Source: Prevotellaceae bacterium UBA1746 (GTDB lineage Bacteria; Bacteroidota; Bacteroidia; Bacteroidales; Bacteroidaceae). Taken from it: a stretch of 64,000 nucleotides of DNA. Every line of letters begins with the position of its first letter. Position 1 is the first letter of the stretch. Where the stretch lies: positions 124,001-188,000 of the forward strand of contig DCHS01000052.1 of assembly GCA_002314875.1 (NCBI GenBank), in the 5' to 3' direction. The translations under genes and the position numbers were made by a program. The notes beneath the pieces are model-generated. The model made no database searches. It saw only the letters and a list, made by a program, of their open reading frames with translations, and was not told where the DNA came from. Positions 1 through 8,200 of this stretch are shown piece by piece.

Positions 1-34
1 AGGAATAGAAAAATAATAAGAATAGAATGAAAGA

Positions 35-71
35 AAAAGCCTCAGGACCCGAGTCAGGTCCTGAGGCTTTT
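35..71. terminator. Rho-independent terminator downstream of the Nudix gene
   Basis: A perfect 15-bp stem (35-49 with 57-71) surrounds the 7-nt loop 50-56. On the minus strand the stem ends in a T-run made by the A-run at 34-38, so it ends transcription of the leftward Nudix gene. The T-run on the plus strand makes it usable in both directions. Confidence 0.85.
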
Positions 72-91
72 AACTTTTCTCTTTTAACTTC

Positions 92-607
92 TCACCCCAA
101 AATTCTTTGATATTCCTGTTCGAAATTGGGGGTGAAGAAATTTTGGTCCATTTTATCGAGGATTTCGGCGCGGGAGAAGAAACGGCCACCATCCAACTCT
201 TCGCTGGGCTGTGGCTTGGTGTCGGTCACCAAACGGAAGACATTGACCAATTCGCGTTCACGTGGGCTCTCGAATACATAACTCGTCAGGAATTCGGGGA
301 TGTCCTTCGCGACATTGATTTCAATACCGATTTCCTCGCGCACTTCTCGTTTGAGCGCCGTGGGGAGATCCTCGCCCCAGTCCACATGGCCACCGACAGC
401 GGTATCCCAACGGTCGGGCTGGATATCCTTCCACGCAGGACGGTGCTGAAGGAACAATTCACCTTGCAGGTTGAAGAGGTGGAGATGAACAACAGGGTGG
501 AGCGGTTTGCCGTCAACACCTGAATGTGCCTCACCACGCGTCGTCTGGCCTATGACTTTGCCATCTGCATCTACGACGGGGAGCAGTTCTTTTGCGTTAT
601 CTTTCAT
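92..607 (-). CDS. Nudix hydrolase, YfcD / isopentenyl-diphosphate-isomerase-like
   Basis: This 171-residue protein should hydrolyse a nucleoside-diphosphate-linked substrate in the cytoplasm. A complete Nudix box is visible around residues 73-95: G-x5-E, seven residues, then REVREEIGI, the metal-binding helix. The N-terminal part (PVVDADGKVIGQTTRGEAH, then HLHLFNLQGELFLQHR) follows the layout of the YfcD / IPP-isomerase-like Nudix group rather than MutT. The substrate cannot be read from the sequence. It lies 53 nt downstream of queA on the same strand and may be cotranscribed with it. A strong terminator follows its stop codon. The family call is secure; the reaction is not. Confidence 0.85.
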   Translation of the reverse strand: MKDNAKELLPVVDADGKVIGQTTRGEAHSGVDGKPLHPVVHLHLFNLQGELFLQHRPAWKDIQPDRWDTAVGGHVDWGEDLPTALKREVREEIGIEINVAKDIPEFLTSYVFESPRERELVNVFRLVTDTKPQPSEELDGGRFFSRAEILDKMDQNFFTPNFEQEYQRILG

Positions 608-660
608 AATTATTTCGGGCTAAAGTCCTCACACCGGAACGGAAAAATTAAAAGTTGTTG

Positions 661-1971
661 CTATTTTAGTGCGTCGTAATTCAATACCGAGGAATCACCG
701 TAGCTTAGGAAGCGGAAATCGTGGGCGAGGGCATATTCATAGATTGGCTGCCAATCACCGCGGACGAAGGCGCTGACGAGGAGGAGCAGCGTGGACTGCG
801 GCTGATGGAAATTCGTGACAATCGTGCGTACGATATGATAACGATAACCCGGTGCGATGATAATCTGCGTCGCCGTTGAGAGCGTGTTGTAATCGTTGGC
901 ATCGAGATAGCGAAGGATAGCCTGAAGAGACGCTACGGGCGAAATCGGTTCTGGACACAACTCCTCTACTGTATATTCCTTGCTCGCATCTTCACTCGCT
1001 TCCGTGTACGGCAGCCACTGAGGAACATGCAAGTCCTCGGCATGGATTTCATTCAACGCATGACCTTCGGCCTCCAAACGTGTTATCGTCAATCCAATAT
1101 AGTACAGACTTTCCAGCGTGCGGACACTCGTTGTGCCTACGGCGATGCAGCGAGCATCATGATCCAGAAGACGTTCGATGACACGGCGCGGAACGGCAAT
1201 CCATTCCGAGTGCATTGTATGGCCTTCGATTTCCTCACTCTTCACCGGTTTGAAGGTTCCTGCCCCCACATGTAGGGTAAGTTCGGCACGTTCAATGCCC
1301 TTCTCATCCAACGCTCCCAATACTTCCGGGGTAAAATGCAAACCTGCGGTAGGAGCGGCAACGGAACCCTTGATTTTGGAGTACACCGTCTGATAAGTCT
1401 TTAGATCGCTCTCCTCAGTATCACGATTCAAATAAGGAGGAATGGGGAGTTCACCGATAGCATCCAGCACCTCTGCCCAACTTACTCTGTCGTCATTCCA
1501 TGAGAAACGGATTTCGAATCCCGTGCCACTAACACCCATACGTTCTGCCGTCAAGGTGATATTTCTGTCACTACCTTTCAGGGTGATTTCACGGGTCAGA
1601 GCCCCCTCTTTCCACTTTTTGAGATTCCCCACGAGACAAGTCCACGTCACCGATCCTGTTGTGGCAAAAGACTGCTGGTAGTCCAAGGGCGTATGCGGTT
1701 CGAGGCAAAAAATCTCTATCAGCGCACCCGTTGACTTGTTAAAGTGGAGGCGCGCCTGAATGACTTTAGTATTATTGAACACCATCAAAGCACCGGCAGG
1801 AAGATAGTCGGGCAGATGATGAAACACCTCCTCTGCAATCGTGCCGTCGCTGGCTCTGAGGAGAAGTTTTGAGTTGTCGCGCTGTGGCAGCGGATATTTT
1901 GCGATTCGCTCGTCCGGGAGCAGGTAGTTATAATCGCGAATCTGTATATGTTTTGGATGGAGCATGAGCAA
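661..1971 (-). CDS. queA: S-adenosylmethionine:tRNA ribosyltransferase-isomerase
   Basis: QueA transfers and isomerises the ribose of S-adenosylmethionine onto 7-aminomethyl-7-deazaguanine in tRNA, making epoxyqueuosine at wobble position 34. Family motifs are clear: MVFNNTKVIQARL near the N-terminus, PTAGLHFT, VGAGTFKPV, MHSEW, AVGTTSVRTLES and NFHQPQSTLLLLVSAF. The protein has 436 residues against about 350 in E. coli. Most of the extra length is a stretch of roughly 75 residues between SVRTLES and PGYRYHIV, apparently a lineage-specific insertion. Start choice is between two nearby ATGs (residues 1 and 3). No other queuosine gene is in the window. Confidence 0.95.
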   Translation of the reverse strand: MLMLHPKHIQIRDYNYLLPDERIAKYPLPQRDNSKLLLRASDGTIAEEVFHHLPDYLPAGALMVFNNTKVIQARLHFNKSTGALIEIFCLEPHTPLDYQQSFATTGSVTWTCLVGNLKKWKEGALTREITLKGSDRNITLTAERMGVSGTGFEIRFSWNDDRVSWAEVLDAIGELPIPPYLNRDTEESDLKTYQTVYSKIKGSVAAPTAGLHFTPEVLGALDEKGIERAELTLHVGAGTFKPVKSEEIEGHTMHSEWIAVPRRVIERLLDHDARCIAVGTTSVRTLESLYYIGLTITRLEAEGHALNEIHAEDLHVPQWLPYTEASEDASKEYTVEELCPEPISPVASLQAILRYLDANDYNTLSTATQIIIAPGYRYHIVRTIVTNFHQPQSTLLLLVSAFVRGDWQPIYEYALAHDFRFLSYGDSSVLNYDALK

Positions 1972-1983
1972 ATGTTAATTTTG

Positions 1984-2054
1984 AATTTTGAATTACCATG
2001 CGGCATACATGCACCGCGCCAGCCCTAATTCAAAATTCTTAATTCTTAATTCAA
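1984..2054. repeat. AT-rich inverted repeat with TTAATTC heptamer tandem
   Basis: A 12-bp perfect inverted repeat (1984-1995 against 2026-2037) encloses a GC-richer 30-nt loop. It is followed by a short tandem of the heptamer TTAATTC to about 2054. It fills the gap between the ThiE-like gene and queA. It may act as a weak terminator or be an intergenic repeat; no T-run beyond ordinary AT-richness is seen. Confidence 0.5.
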
Positions 2055-2651
2055 AGAGTCGTCGGCCTTGAGGAGACCCGGCAGTTGGAGAGGAGAGATG
2101 TCACTGATAGAGCAGGCGATGCCGCTGAGCCCCTCGTCAAGGAGAGCGACGATGGACGATGGCGTGAAGGAAGTCCCCAATGCAACGACCGGTGTGGTAA
2201 AACTGCGTTCACGGACCGCCAGAAGCAGTTCCTGATGTCGTCCTAAAGGCACTTGTATGAAGTCAGCCCCAGCTTTGGCAGCAGCAACAGCATCTTCAGG
2301 CCTTTCAACAAAGACCCCGATAAACTGCGGCGTGTCTTCGCCTAGGACCGCCCGAGCCGCATGGATTGCCGTCGTCACAGGACGAGGCTGCTGGAGGACG
2401 ATACCGCTGGGTTTTGGCTGGGCAGCAGCAATGCCTTCGATTCCTTCGAGAGATAGCAATACACCGTCCGCTGCCGTTTCCTTGCATACTTCAACTGCAT
2501 CTTGCACGACGAGGAAACAGCCTGCTGCATGGCAGTCATGCTTCAGCGAAGAGATGTCATCATCGCACGATGACAGTTCAATCCAGCGACAGCCGGCAGC
2601 CAGTGCGGCATCTACATCCTGAGAAGAAACAATGTACTGAATAGGTACCAT
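2046..2651 (-). CDS. ThiE/TenI-like TIM-barrel protein, possible thiamine-phosphate synthase relative
   Basis: This 201-residue protein follows the ThiE/TenI barrel outline: an early GCRWIELSS strand, ADGVLLS where thiamine-phosphate synthases have ADGVHLGQ, then IGVFVERPEDAVAAAKAGAD and PVVALGTSF near the phosphate-binding loops. Several residues typical of active ThiE (the Q-L-R strand motif, HLGQ and the C-terminal GGI) are altered, so catalytic function is uncertain. The start was set at the ATG at 2651 (MVPIQYIV): the longer frame to 2723 adds poorly conserved residues and runs into the region of the divergent promoter at 2729-2759. It may be a paralogue with another phosphorylated ligand. 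No other thi genes are nearby. Confidence 0.55.
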   Translation of the reverse strand: MVPIQYIVSSQDVDAALAAGCRWIELSSCDDDISSLKHDCHAAGCFLVVQDAVEVCKETAADGVLLSLEGIEGIAAAQPKPSGIVLQQPRPVTTAIHAARAVLGEDTPQFIGVFVERPEDAVAAAKAGADFIQVPLGRHQELLLAVRERSFTTPVVALGTSFTPSSIVALLDEGLSGIACSISDISPLQLPGLLKADDSLN

Positions 2652-2728
2652 AATCTGTGATTTTGAGGGCAAAGTTACGCACAAAATCGCAGAATCCTTG
2701 CTTTTCATGCTAAAAAACGCCAAATTGC

Positions 2729-2759
2729 TTGTGTTTTCCGCCTTTTTTAGGTATTTTTG
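2729..2759 (+). promoter_or_regulatory. Bacteroidetes-type promoter for the NfnAB fusion gene
   Basis: TTG at 2729-2731, a 20-nt spacer and TATTTTTG at 2752-2759 match the -33 and -7 elements (TTTG, TAnnTTTG) of Bacteroidetes housekeeping promoters. Transcription would begin near 2765, about 30 nt before the ATG at 2794. Confidence 0.7.
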
Positions 2760-2793
2760 CAGACCCTATTGACAAAAACTAACAACCACAATA

Positions 2794-5169
2794 ATGAATA
2801 AAATCGTTCTTAAGGAGCAGTTCTCTGAAAAGGTTTTCAAATTTGAAGTTGAGGCTCCGCTGATTGCCAAGGCACGCCGTGCCGGTCATTTTGTTATCCT
2901 TCGCCTCGACGAAAAGGGCGAGCGTATTCCCCTCACCATTGCAGATTCTGACGTTCAGCGCGGTACCATTACCCTCGTTGTTCAAGCCATCGGTGTTACC
3001 ACGAGTCGTTTGTGTAAGATGGAAGTCGGAGACTATATTCAGGACGTTGTCGGTCCCCTCGGCCGTGCAACCCATATCGAAAAATTTGAGAATACCGTTC
3101 TCTGTGCTGGAGGTGGTGTTGGTGTTGCTCCTATGCTCCCCATTGTCCGCGCCCTTAAGGCAATGGGCAACCGCGTGGTGACGGTTCTCGCAGGCCGTAC
3201 CAAGGAACTCATCATCATGGAGAAGGAGATGCGCGAGTCCAGCGACGAAGTCATCATCATGACCGACGATGGTTCTTATGGCAACAAGGGTGTCGTTACT
3301 GTTGGCATGGAAGAAGTCATTCAGCGCGAGAAGGTCGATAAGTGCTTTGCCATCGGTCCCGCTATCATGATGAAGTTCTGTTGCCTGACAACCAAGAAAT
3401 ACGATATCCCCACCGATGTTTCACTCAATACCATCATGGTCGATGGTACTGGTATGTGCGGTGCCTGTCGTATCACCGTTGGCGGTGAACGCAAGTTTGT
3501 ATGCGTTGATGGTCCTGAGTTCGATGGCCATGCTGTTGACTTTGACGAGATGCTCAAGCGTATGCGAGGTTTCTCTGATGAGGAGCGTGCAGCCTATGCC
3601 CGTTACCAGGAAGCACAGGAGGTTAATGAGGTTAATAAGGTTAATGAGGTTAATAAGGTTGATGCGGCTCAAGAGGTTCAAGGCAGCATAGCTGCAGTTC
3701 AAGAGGTTCAAGGGGTTGAAGATCCCAGCCGCGATGCAGAGTGGCGCAAGGAACTCCGTACTGCTATGAAGCCCAAGGAACGTATGGCTATCGAGCGCGT
3801 GGCAATGCCCGAGCTCGACGGCAAGACCCGTGCCCGCCTCTTCCGTACCGAAGTAAACCAAGGTCTCTCTTTTGCCCAGGCACAGCAGGAGGCACACCGT
3901 TGTCTCGACTGCGCCAATCCCGGTTGCCGTCAGGGTTGTCCTGTAGGTATCGACATTCCCCGTTTCATCAAACATATTGAGAAGGGCGAAATCATGGAAG
4001 CCGCTGCCACCATTAAGGAAACCTCATCACTGCCTGCTGTCTGCGGTCGTGTTTGTCCTCAGGAAAAGCAGTGCGAAAGCCAGTGTATCCATCTCAAGAC
4101 CGGTCATAAGTCCGTTGCCATCGGTTATCTCGAGCGTTTCGCTGCTGACTATGCACAGGCCCATGCCGAAGAGGCTGTCGCACCCGTTGTTGCAGCCAAG
4201 AACGGTAAGAAAGTTGCCGTTGTTGGTTCTGGCCCTGCTGGTCTCTCCTTCGCTGGTGAGATGATCAAGAAGGGATTTGAAGTAACTGTCTTCGAGGCCC
4301 TCCACGAAATCGGTGGTGTGCTGAAATATGGTATTCCCGAATTCCGTCTCCCCAACAGCGTTGTGGAAACCGAGATTAAAGGTCTTGAAGCCCTCGGCGT
4401 ACAGTTCGTCAGCGACTGCGTCATCGGTAAGACCATTACCGTTGCCGAACTTCAGGCAGAAGGTTACGATGCCATCTTCGTTGCCAGTGGTGCCGGTCTT
4501 CCCAACTTTATGGGCATTCCCGGAGAGAACCTCAACAGCATCATGTCTTCCAACGAATACCTAACTCGTTGCAACCTTATGGACGCTTCCAACCCTGCCA
4601 GCGATACCCCCGTTATCTTCGGAAAGAACGTCGTTGTTGTCGGTGGTGGCAATACCGCTATGGACTCCGTCCGCACAGCACTCCGTCTGGGAGCAGAGAG
4701 CGCTACCATCGTTTATCGTCGTTCGGAGGAAGAGATGCCAGCGCGTATCGAGGAAGTTCATCATGCCAAGGAGGAAGGTGTAAACTTCATGACCCTCCAC
4801 AATCCCATCGAATACCTTGCTGATGAGAACGGTGCCGTTAAGCAGGTTGTCCTCCAGAAGATGGAACTTGGCGAGCCCGATGCCAGTGGTCGTCGTCGTC
4901 CTGTTGAGATTCCCGGAGCGACCGTAACCCTTGACTGTGATCTTGTCATAGTTGCTATCGGTGTAAGTCCCAACCCCATCGTTCCCCGTTCAATTGAAGG
5001 TCTTGAATTGGGTCGCAAGAACACCATTGCAGTAAACGAAGATATGCAGTCCAGCATTCCCACCATTTATGCAGGTGGTGACATTGTCCGTGGAGGCGCG
5101 ACCGTTATCCTCGCCATGGGTGATGGTAAGCATGCCGCAGAAACCATGGCAGAAGCATTGTTGAAGTAA
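2794..5169 (+). CDS. Fused NADH-dependent ferredoxin:NADP+ oxidoreductase (NfnA-NfnB / GltD-like)
   Basis: The 791-residue protein joins two flavoprotein subunits. Residues 1 to about 260 resemble the electron-transfer subunit NfnA/SudB/PyrK: an FAD/NAD-binding reductase fold and a [2Fe-2S] cysteine cluster in GTGMCGACRITVGG with a later Cys. Residues about 330-791 resemble NfnB/GltD: CLDCANPGCRQGCPVG and CGRVCPQEKQCESQC for [4Fe-4S] centres, GSGPAGL for FAD and VVVGGGNTAMDS for NAD(P). Such proteins couple NADH, NADPH and ferredoxin pools in the cytoplasm. Annotation pipelines often call them glutamate synthase small subunit, but no large GltB subunit is adjacent. The linker is built of short tandem repeats. 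It has its own promoter and terminator and looks monocistronic. Confidence 0.9.
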   Translation: MNKIVLKEQFSEKVFKFEVEAPLIAKARRAGHFVILRLDEKGERIPLTIADSDVQRGTITLVVQAIGVTTSRLCKMEVGDYIQDVVGPLGRATHIEKFENTVLCAGGGVGVAPMLPIVRALKAMGNRVVTVLAGRTKELIIMEKEMRESSDEVIIMTDDGSYGNKGVVTVGMEEVIQREKVDKCFAIGPAIMMKFCCLTTKKYDIPTDVSLNTIMVDGTGMCGACRITVGGERKFVCVDGPEFDGHAVDFDEMLKRMRGFSDEERAAYARYQEAQEVNEVNKVNEVNKVDAAQEVQGSIAAVQEVQGVEDPSRDAEWRKELRTAMKPKERMAIERVAMPELDGKTRARLFRTEVNQGLSFAQAQQEAHRCLDCANPGCRQGCPVGIDIPRFIKHIEKGEIMEAAATIKETSSLPAVCGRVCPQEKQCESQCIHLKTGHKSVAIGYLERFAADYAQAHAEEAVAPVVAAKNGKKVAVVGSGPAGLSFAGEMIKKGFEVTVFEALHEIGGVLKYGIPEFRLPNSVVETEIKGLEALGVQFVSDCVIGKTITVAELQAEGYDAIFVASGAGLPNFMGIPGENLNSIMSSNEYLTRCNLMDASNPASDTPVIFGKNVVVVGGGNTAMDSVRTALRLGAESATIVYRRSEEEMPARIEEVHHAKEEGVNFMTLHNPIEYLADENGAVKQVVLQKMELGEPDASGRRRPVEIPGATVTLDCDLVIVAIGVSPNPIVPRSIEGLELGRKNTIAVNEDMQSSIPTIYAGGDIVRGGATVILAMGDGKHAAETMAEALLK
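3619..3665 (+). repeat. 9-bp tandem repeat coding the NfnA-NfnB linker
   Basis: Five near-identical 9-bp units of the form GGTTAATGA / GGTTAATAA alternate here and encode VNE/VNK triplets. A second short duplication (GTTCAAGAGG) follows to about 3715. The repeats lie wholly in the interdomain linker, and unit changes of 9 bp would keep the frame. Confidence 0.8.
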
Positions 5170-5190
5170 TACTCTTTAATAATATAGATT

Positions 5191-5221
5191 AGGTCCGAGG
5201 CGTTCGTCCCGGACCTTTTTT
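5191..5221 (+). terminator. Rho-independent terminator of the NfnAB gene
   Basis: AGGTCCG (5191-5197) pairs with CGGACCT (5210-5216), followed by a run of six T residues. It lies 22 nt after the stop codon. Confidence 0.8.
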
Positions 5222-5234
5222 GTGTACTTATTTC

Positions 5235-5265
5235 TTTGGCGCATAGAAAAATAGTCGTAACTTTG
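5235..5265 (+). promoter_or_regulatory. Consensus promoter for the giant glycosidase
   Basis: TTTG at 5235-5238, a 19-nt spacer and TAACTTTG at 5258-5265 fit the Bacteroidetes consensus exactly. The expected start of transcription near 5271 rules out the upstream in-frame ATG at 5236 and supports translation from 5293. Confidence 0.85.
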
Positions 5266-5292
5266 CACCCAAATTATTATGCTTCAACTATT

Positions 5293-8200
5293 ATGAAAAA
5301 CAAACTCTTCTGGGGATGGCTGTTCGCCCTGTTGATAACGGCTATTCCTATGTGGGCTGAGATTTCAGTTTCCACGACAGAGCCAGCCTCTGGTAAGCCA
5401 GAACATCTCTACACGATGATGAACGGCAATAACTACTATTGTAATCTGTACACTGCTCCCACGCAGACTGATAAGAATAAGGCGCAGTTTGCCTTCTATG
5501 CTTCTGATACTGAAGGCCAGTATTTCATCTATAACTTTACGAAAGGGCAGTGGCTGGACTACACCCAGGCTGATAGTTTTGACAACAAGCAGGGCTTCTT
5601 GGCCTTTTCCGATAGTAAACCTACTAAGGCAAAGTTTGCAGTTGACAACTACAGCGGAGACTGGTATCAGCTTTCACCTATTACAACTTCTGGCACCACG
5701 GATAAGTACCTTAACTGGTACCAGGGTGTGAACGGTAAGGTGGACGGTCAGCAGACACTCGGTCTCTGGCAGGATAATGGTACACAGGATGCTGGTAGCC
5801 GTTGGACCTTCGAAGAGATCATTGAGATTGAAGGCTATACTCCTACCTCTCCCGCTATTTTGAATGAAAAACTCAATACATTTGGTAAAACAGCTTACAC
5901 GATTGCGAAGGTTTATCCTTTGCAGCAGGACCATGTGGGTACAGCTCAGTTAGATGAAGAAGACGGCGTCTATACCCTCTATAACGATGTTCTGGCTGCT
6001 TCCTTCTTCACAGATAACGGCCACTTGTTCTTCGGCGGTTCAAATGCGATGAACCTTGTAGGTCCTACAGAACTCTTTACTATTGGTTTCGGTAGTGGGA
6101 CAAAGGTATCCGCAAGTGCGATGACGCTTGTCAGCGTTGAAACCGAGAATCTTTCTCCTGTCACCAATGCTGTCGGTGGTGCCGAGCATTTTGATGGAAA
6201 GGCGCTGAAGGCTACCTTCACCTACGTCTATAAGGGTGCGACGCTGACAGCAGAGTGGAAGACCGTTCTTCGTGATGGCAGTCACTATCTGCGTACAGAA
6301 ATGATATTGACGGGTGATAAGGATATTGATATGTATGATGTCGTTCCGATGATCTACAATGTCGATACCGATGCTGCCGGCAGTACTCCTGCTGTTGTCG
6401 GCAATACCCGTGGTGCAGTGCTGATGAGTGATAAGATTTTTGCTGGTCTCGAACAACCCACTGCCTACAATACCGTTGGTGATGCTACAGGCGAAGATAA
6501 TTATGAGGAAACCCTTTCAGAAGAAACCAGTCTTACCTCTGCCAACTGGACAGTTATGGCCACCGATGATGTTCCTGACCGTCTTGTGGAAGTCACAGGA
6601 GCAGCAAAGAATGGCGGCTATGCAGAATATAAGAAGACCAATGTATCTTTGACCAAGAACCAGAAGGTTTGCGTAACTATCAAATATACAAGTGGTAATC
6701 ATCGTTTGAATTTTGCTGGTGTTGATTTGTTGGAAAGCAGCGGTAGTATTGCCGCCAACGACTATCACAGTGGTTTCAGCGGTTATGAAACCAATAACAA
6801 CGTCTTCTCGTTCATCGTTCCCAATGACGGAACCTACACCATCCGTGCTATGGTAACGACCACCGAGGATATTGATGCGAGTGCTACCTATACCCTTGCT
6901 GTAGCCTCTCCCAAAGAAGGTGCAGTTATCAATACTGATATTGTTGGCATCCAGGGTCGTTGGAGTCGTAACACGACCTTAACACAAGGTGAAAACTGGA
7001 AGATCAGTGCCGTTGTCGGTCTTGTTGCCCAAGATGGCAAGCAGAGCGAGACGGCCATCAACAAGACGCAGAAGCGCCGCAGTTTCCTCGCGTATTCTGA
7101 GCGCGAGCGTGCAGTGCCTTGGCGTACGAATCCCGTCTATATCTCCTGGTACGAACTGAATATTAACCGCAACAATGCCACTACGGGCAATGAGGCCAGC
7201 AATATGCAGGCATCCCAGGTTCTTGATATTGAGCAGCAGTGGTTGGACAATATGTTCAATAAATATGGTGTCGGTCCTAACACTTTCGTTATCGATGACG
7301 GTTGGGATAACTACGGTACCTGGACTTTCCATAGCGGTTTTCCCAATGAGATGCGCGATATGAGTGCCCTCGCCAACAAGCAGGGTGCTGGTGTCGGCGC
7401 TTGGCTTGGTCCTGTTGGCGGTTACGGCAACAGCGGAAATTACCGCCGAAACTATTGGAGCAGCAAGGGTGGTATGGTATTGAGCAATCCTGCCTACTAC
7501 CAGGTTTTCAAGGATGCTGCCACCAATCTCGTTCAGAATCAAGGTACCAAGAGCGATGGAACAGAGAGCTTCCAATTCTTCAAGTTCGACGGTATCAGTG
7601 ACGACTTCAGTGCCCTTGGTCCTGATAAGGATCTTGCCGTTGATGTTGCCAACGAGAATGCCGAAGGTATCATCCGTCTCGAGCGTTATGTCCGCGAGGA
7701 TTTGAAGCGTGACATCTTCTTCAATACTACCGTTGGAACCTGGGCAAGTCCTTTCTGGTTCCACTATACTGATGCGGTCTGGCGTCAGGAAAATGACTAC
7801 GATAAGATTGGTAACAACAGCAACCTCCGCGAAAAGTGGATTACCTATCGTGACCGCCTTGTCTATCAGAACTATGTTCAGAACAGTCCTATCTGTCCGA
7901 TTAATACCCTGATGACCCACGGCTTCATCCTCACCAAGTATGGTGGTCCTGCAGAAATGCCGACCGACTACGCTTCTGTATTGCGTGAACTCCGTTGTGC
8001 TTTCGCCTGCGGTTCCGGTATGGTAGAACTTTACAACGACTACAGTCTGATGAACTCCATCAATGACGGTGCCCTCTGGAAGGACCTTGCTGACTGTATC
8101 CGATGGCAGAAGCGCAATGCAGATGTCCTCCCCGATGCCCACTGGGTAGGTGGTAATCCCTGGGACGGCAGTAAACAAAATATCTATGGTTGGGCTGCTT

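Noticed and set aside
2794..5169. Glutamate synthase small subunit
   Set aside because: The N-terminal NfnA-like half and absence of gltB make a ferredoxin:NADP oxidoreductase more likely.
5236..5292. Upstream start for the giant glycosidase
   Set aside because: It overlaps the promoter at 5235-5265; the ATG at 5293 opens a proper signal peptide.
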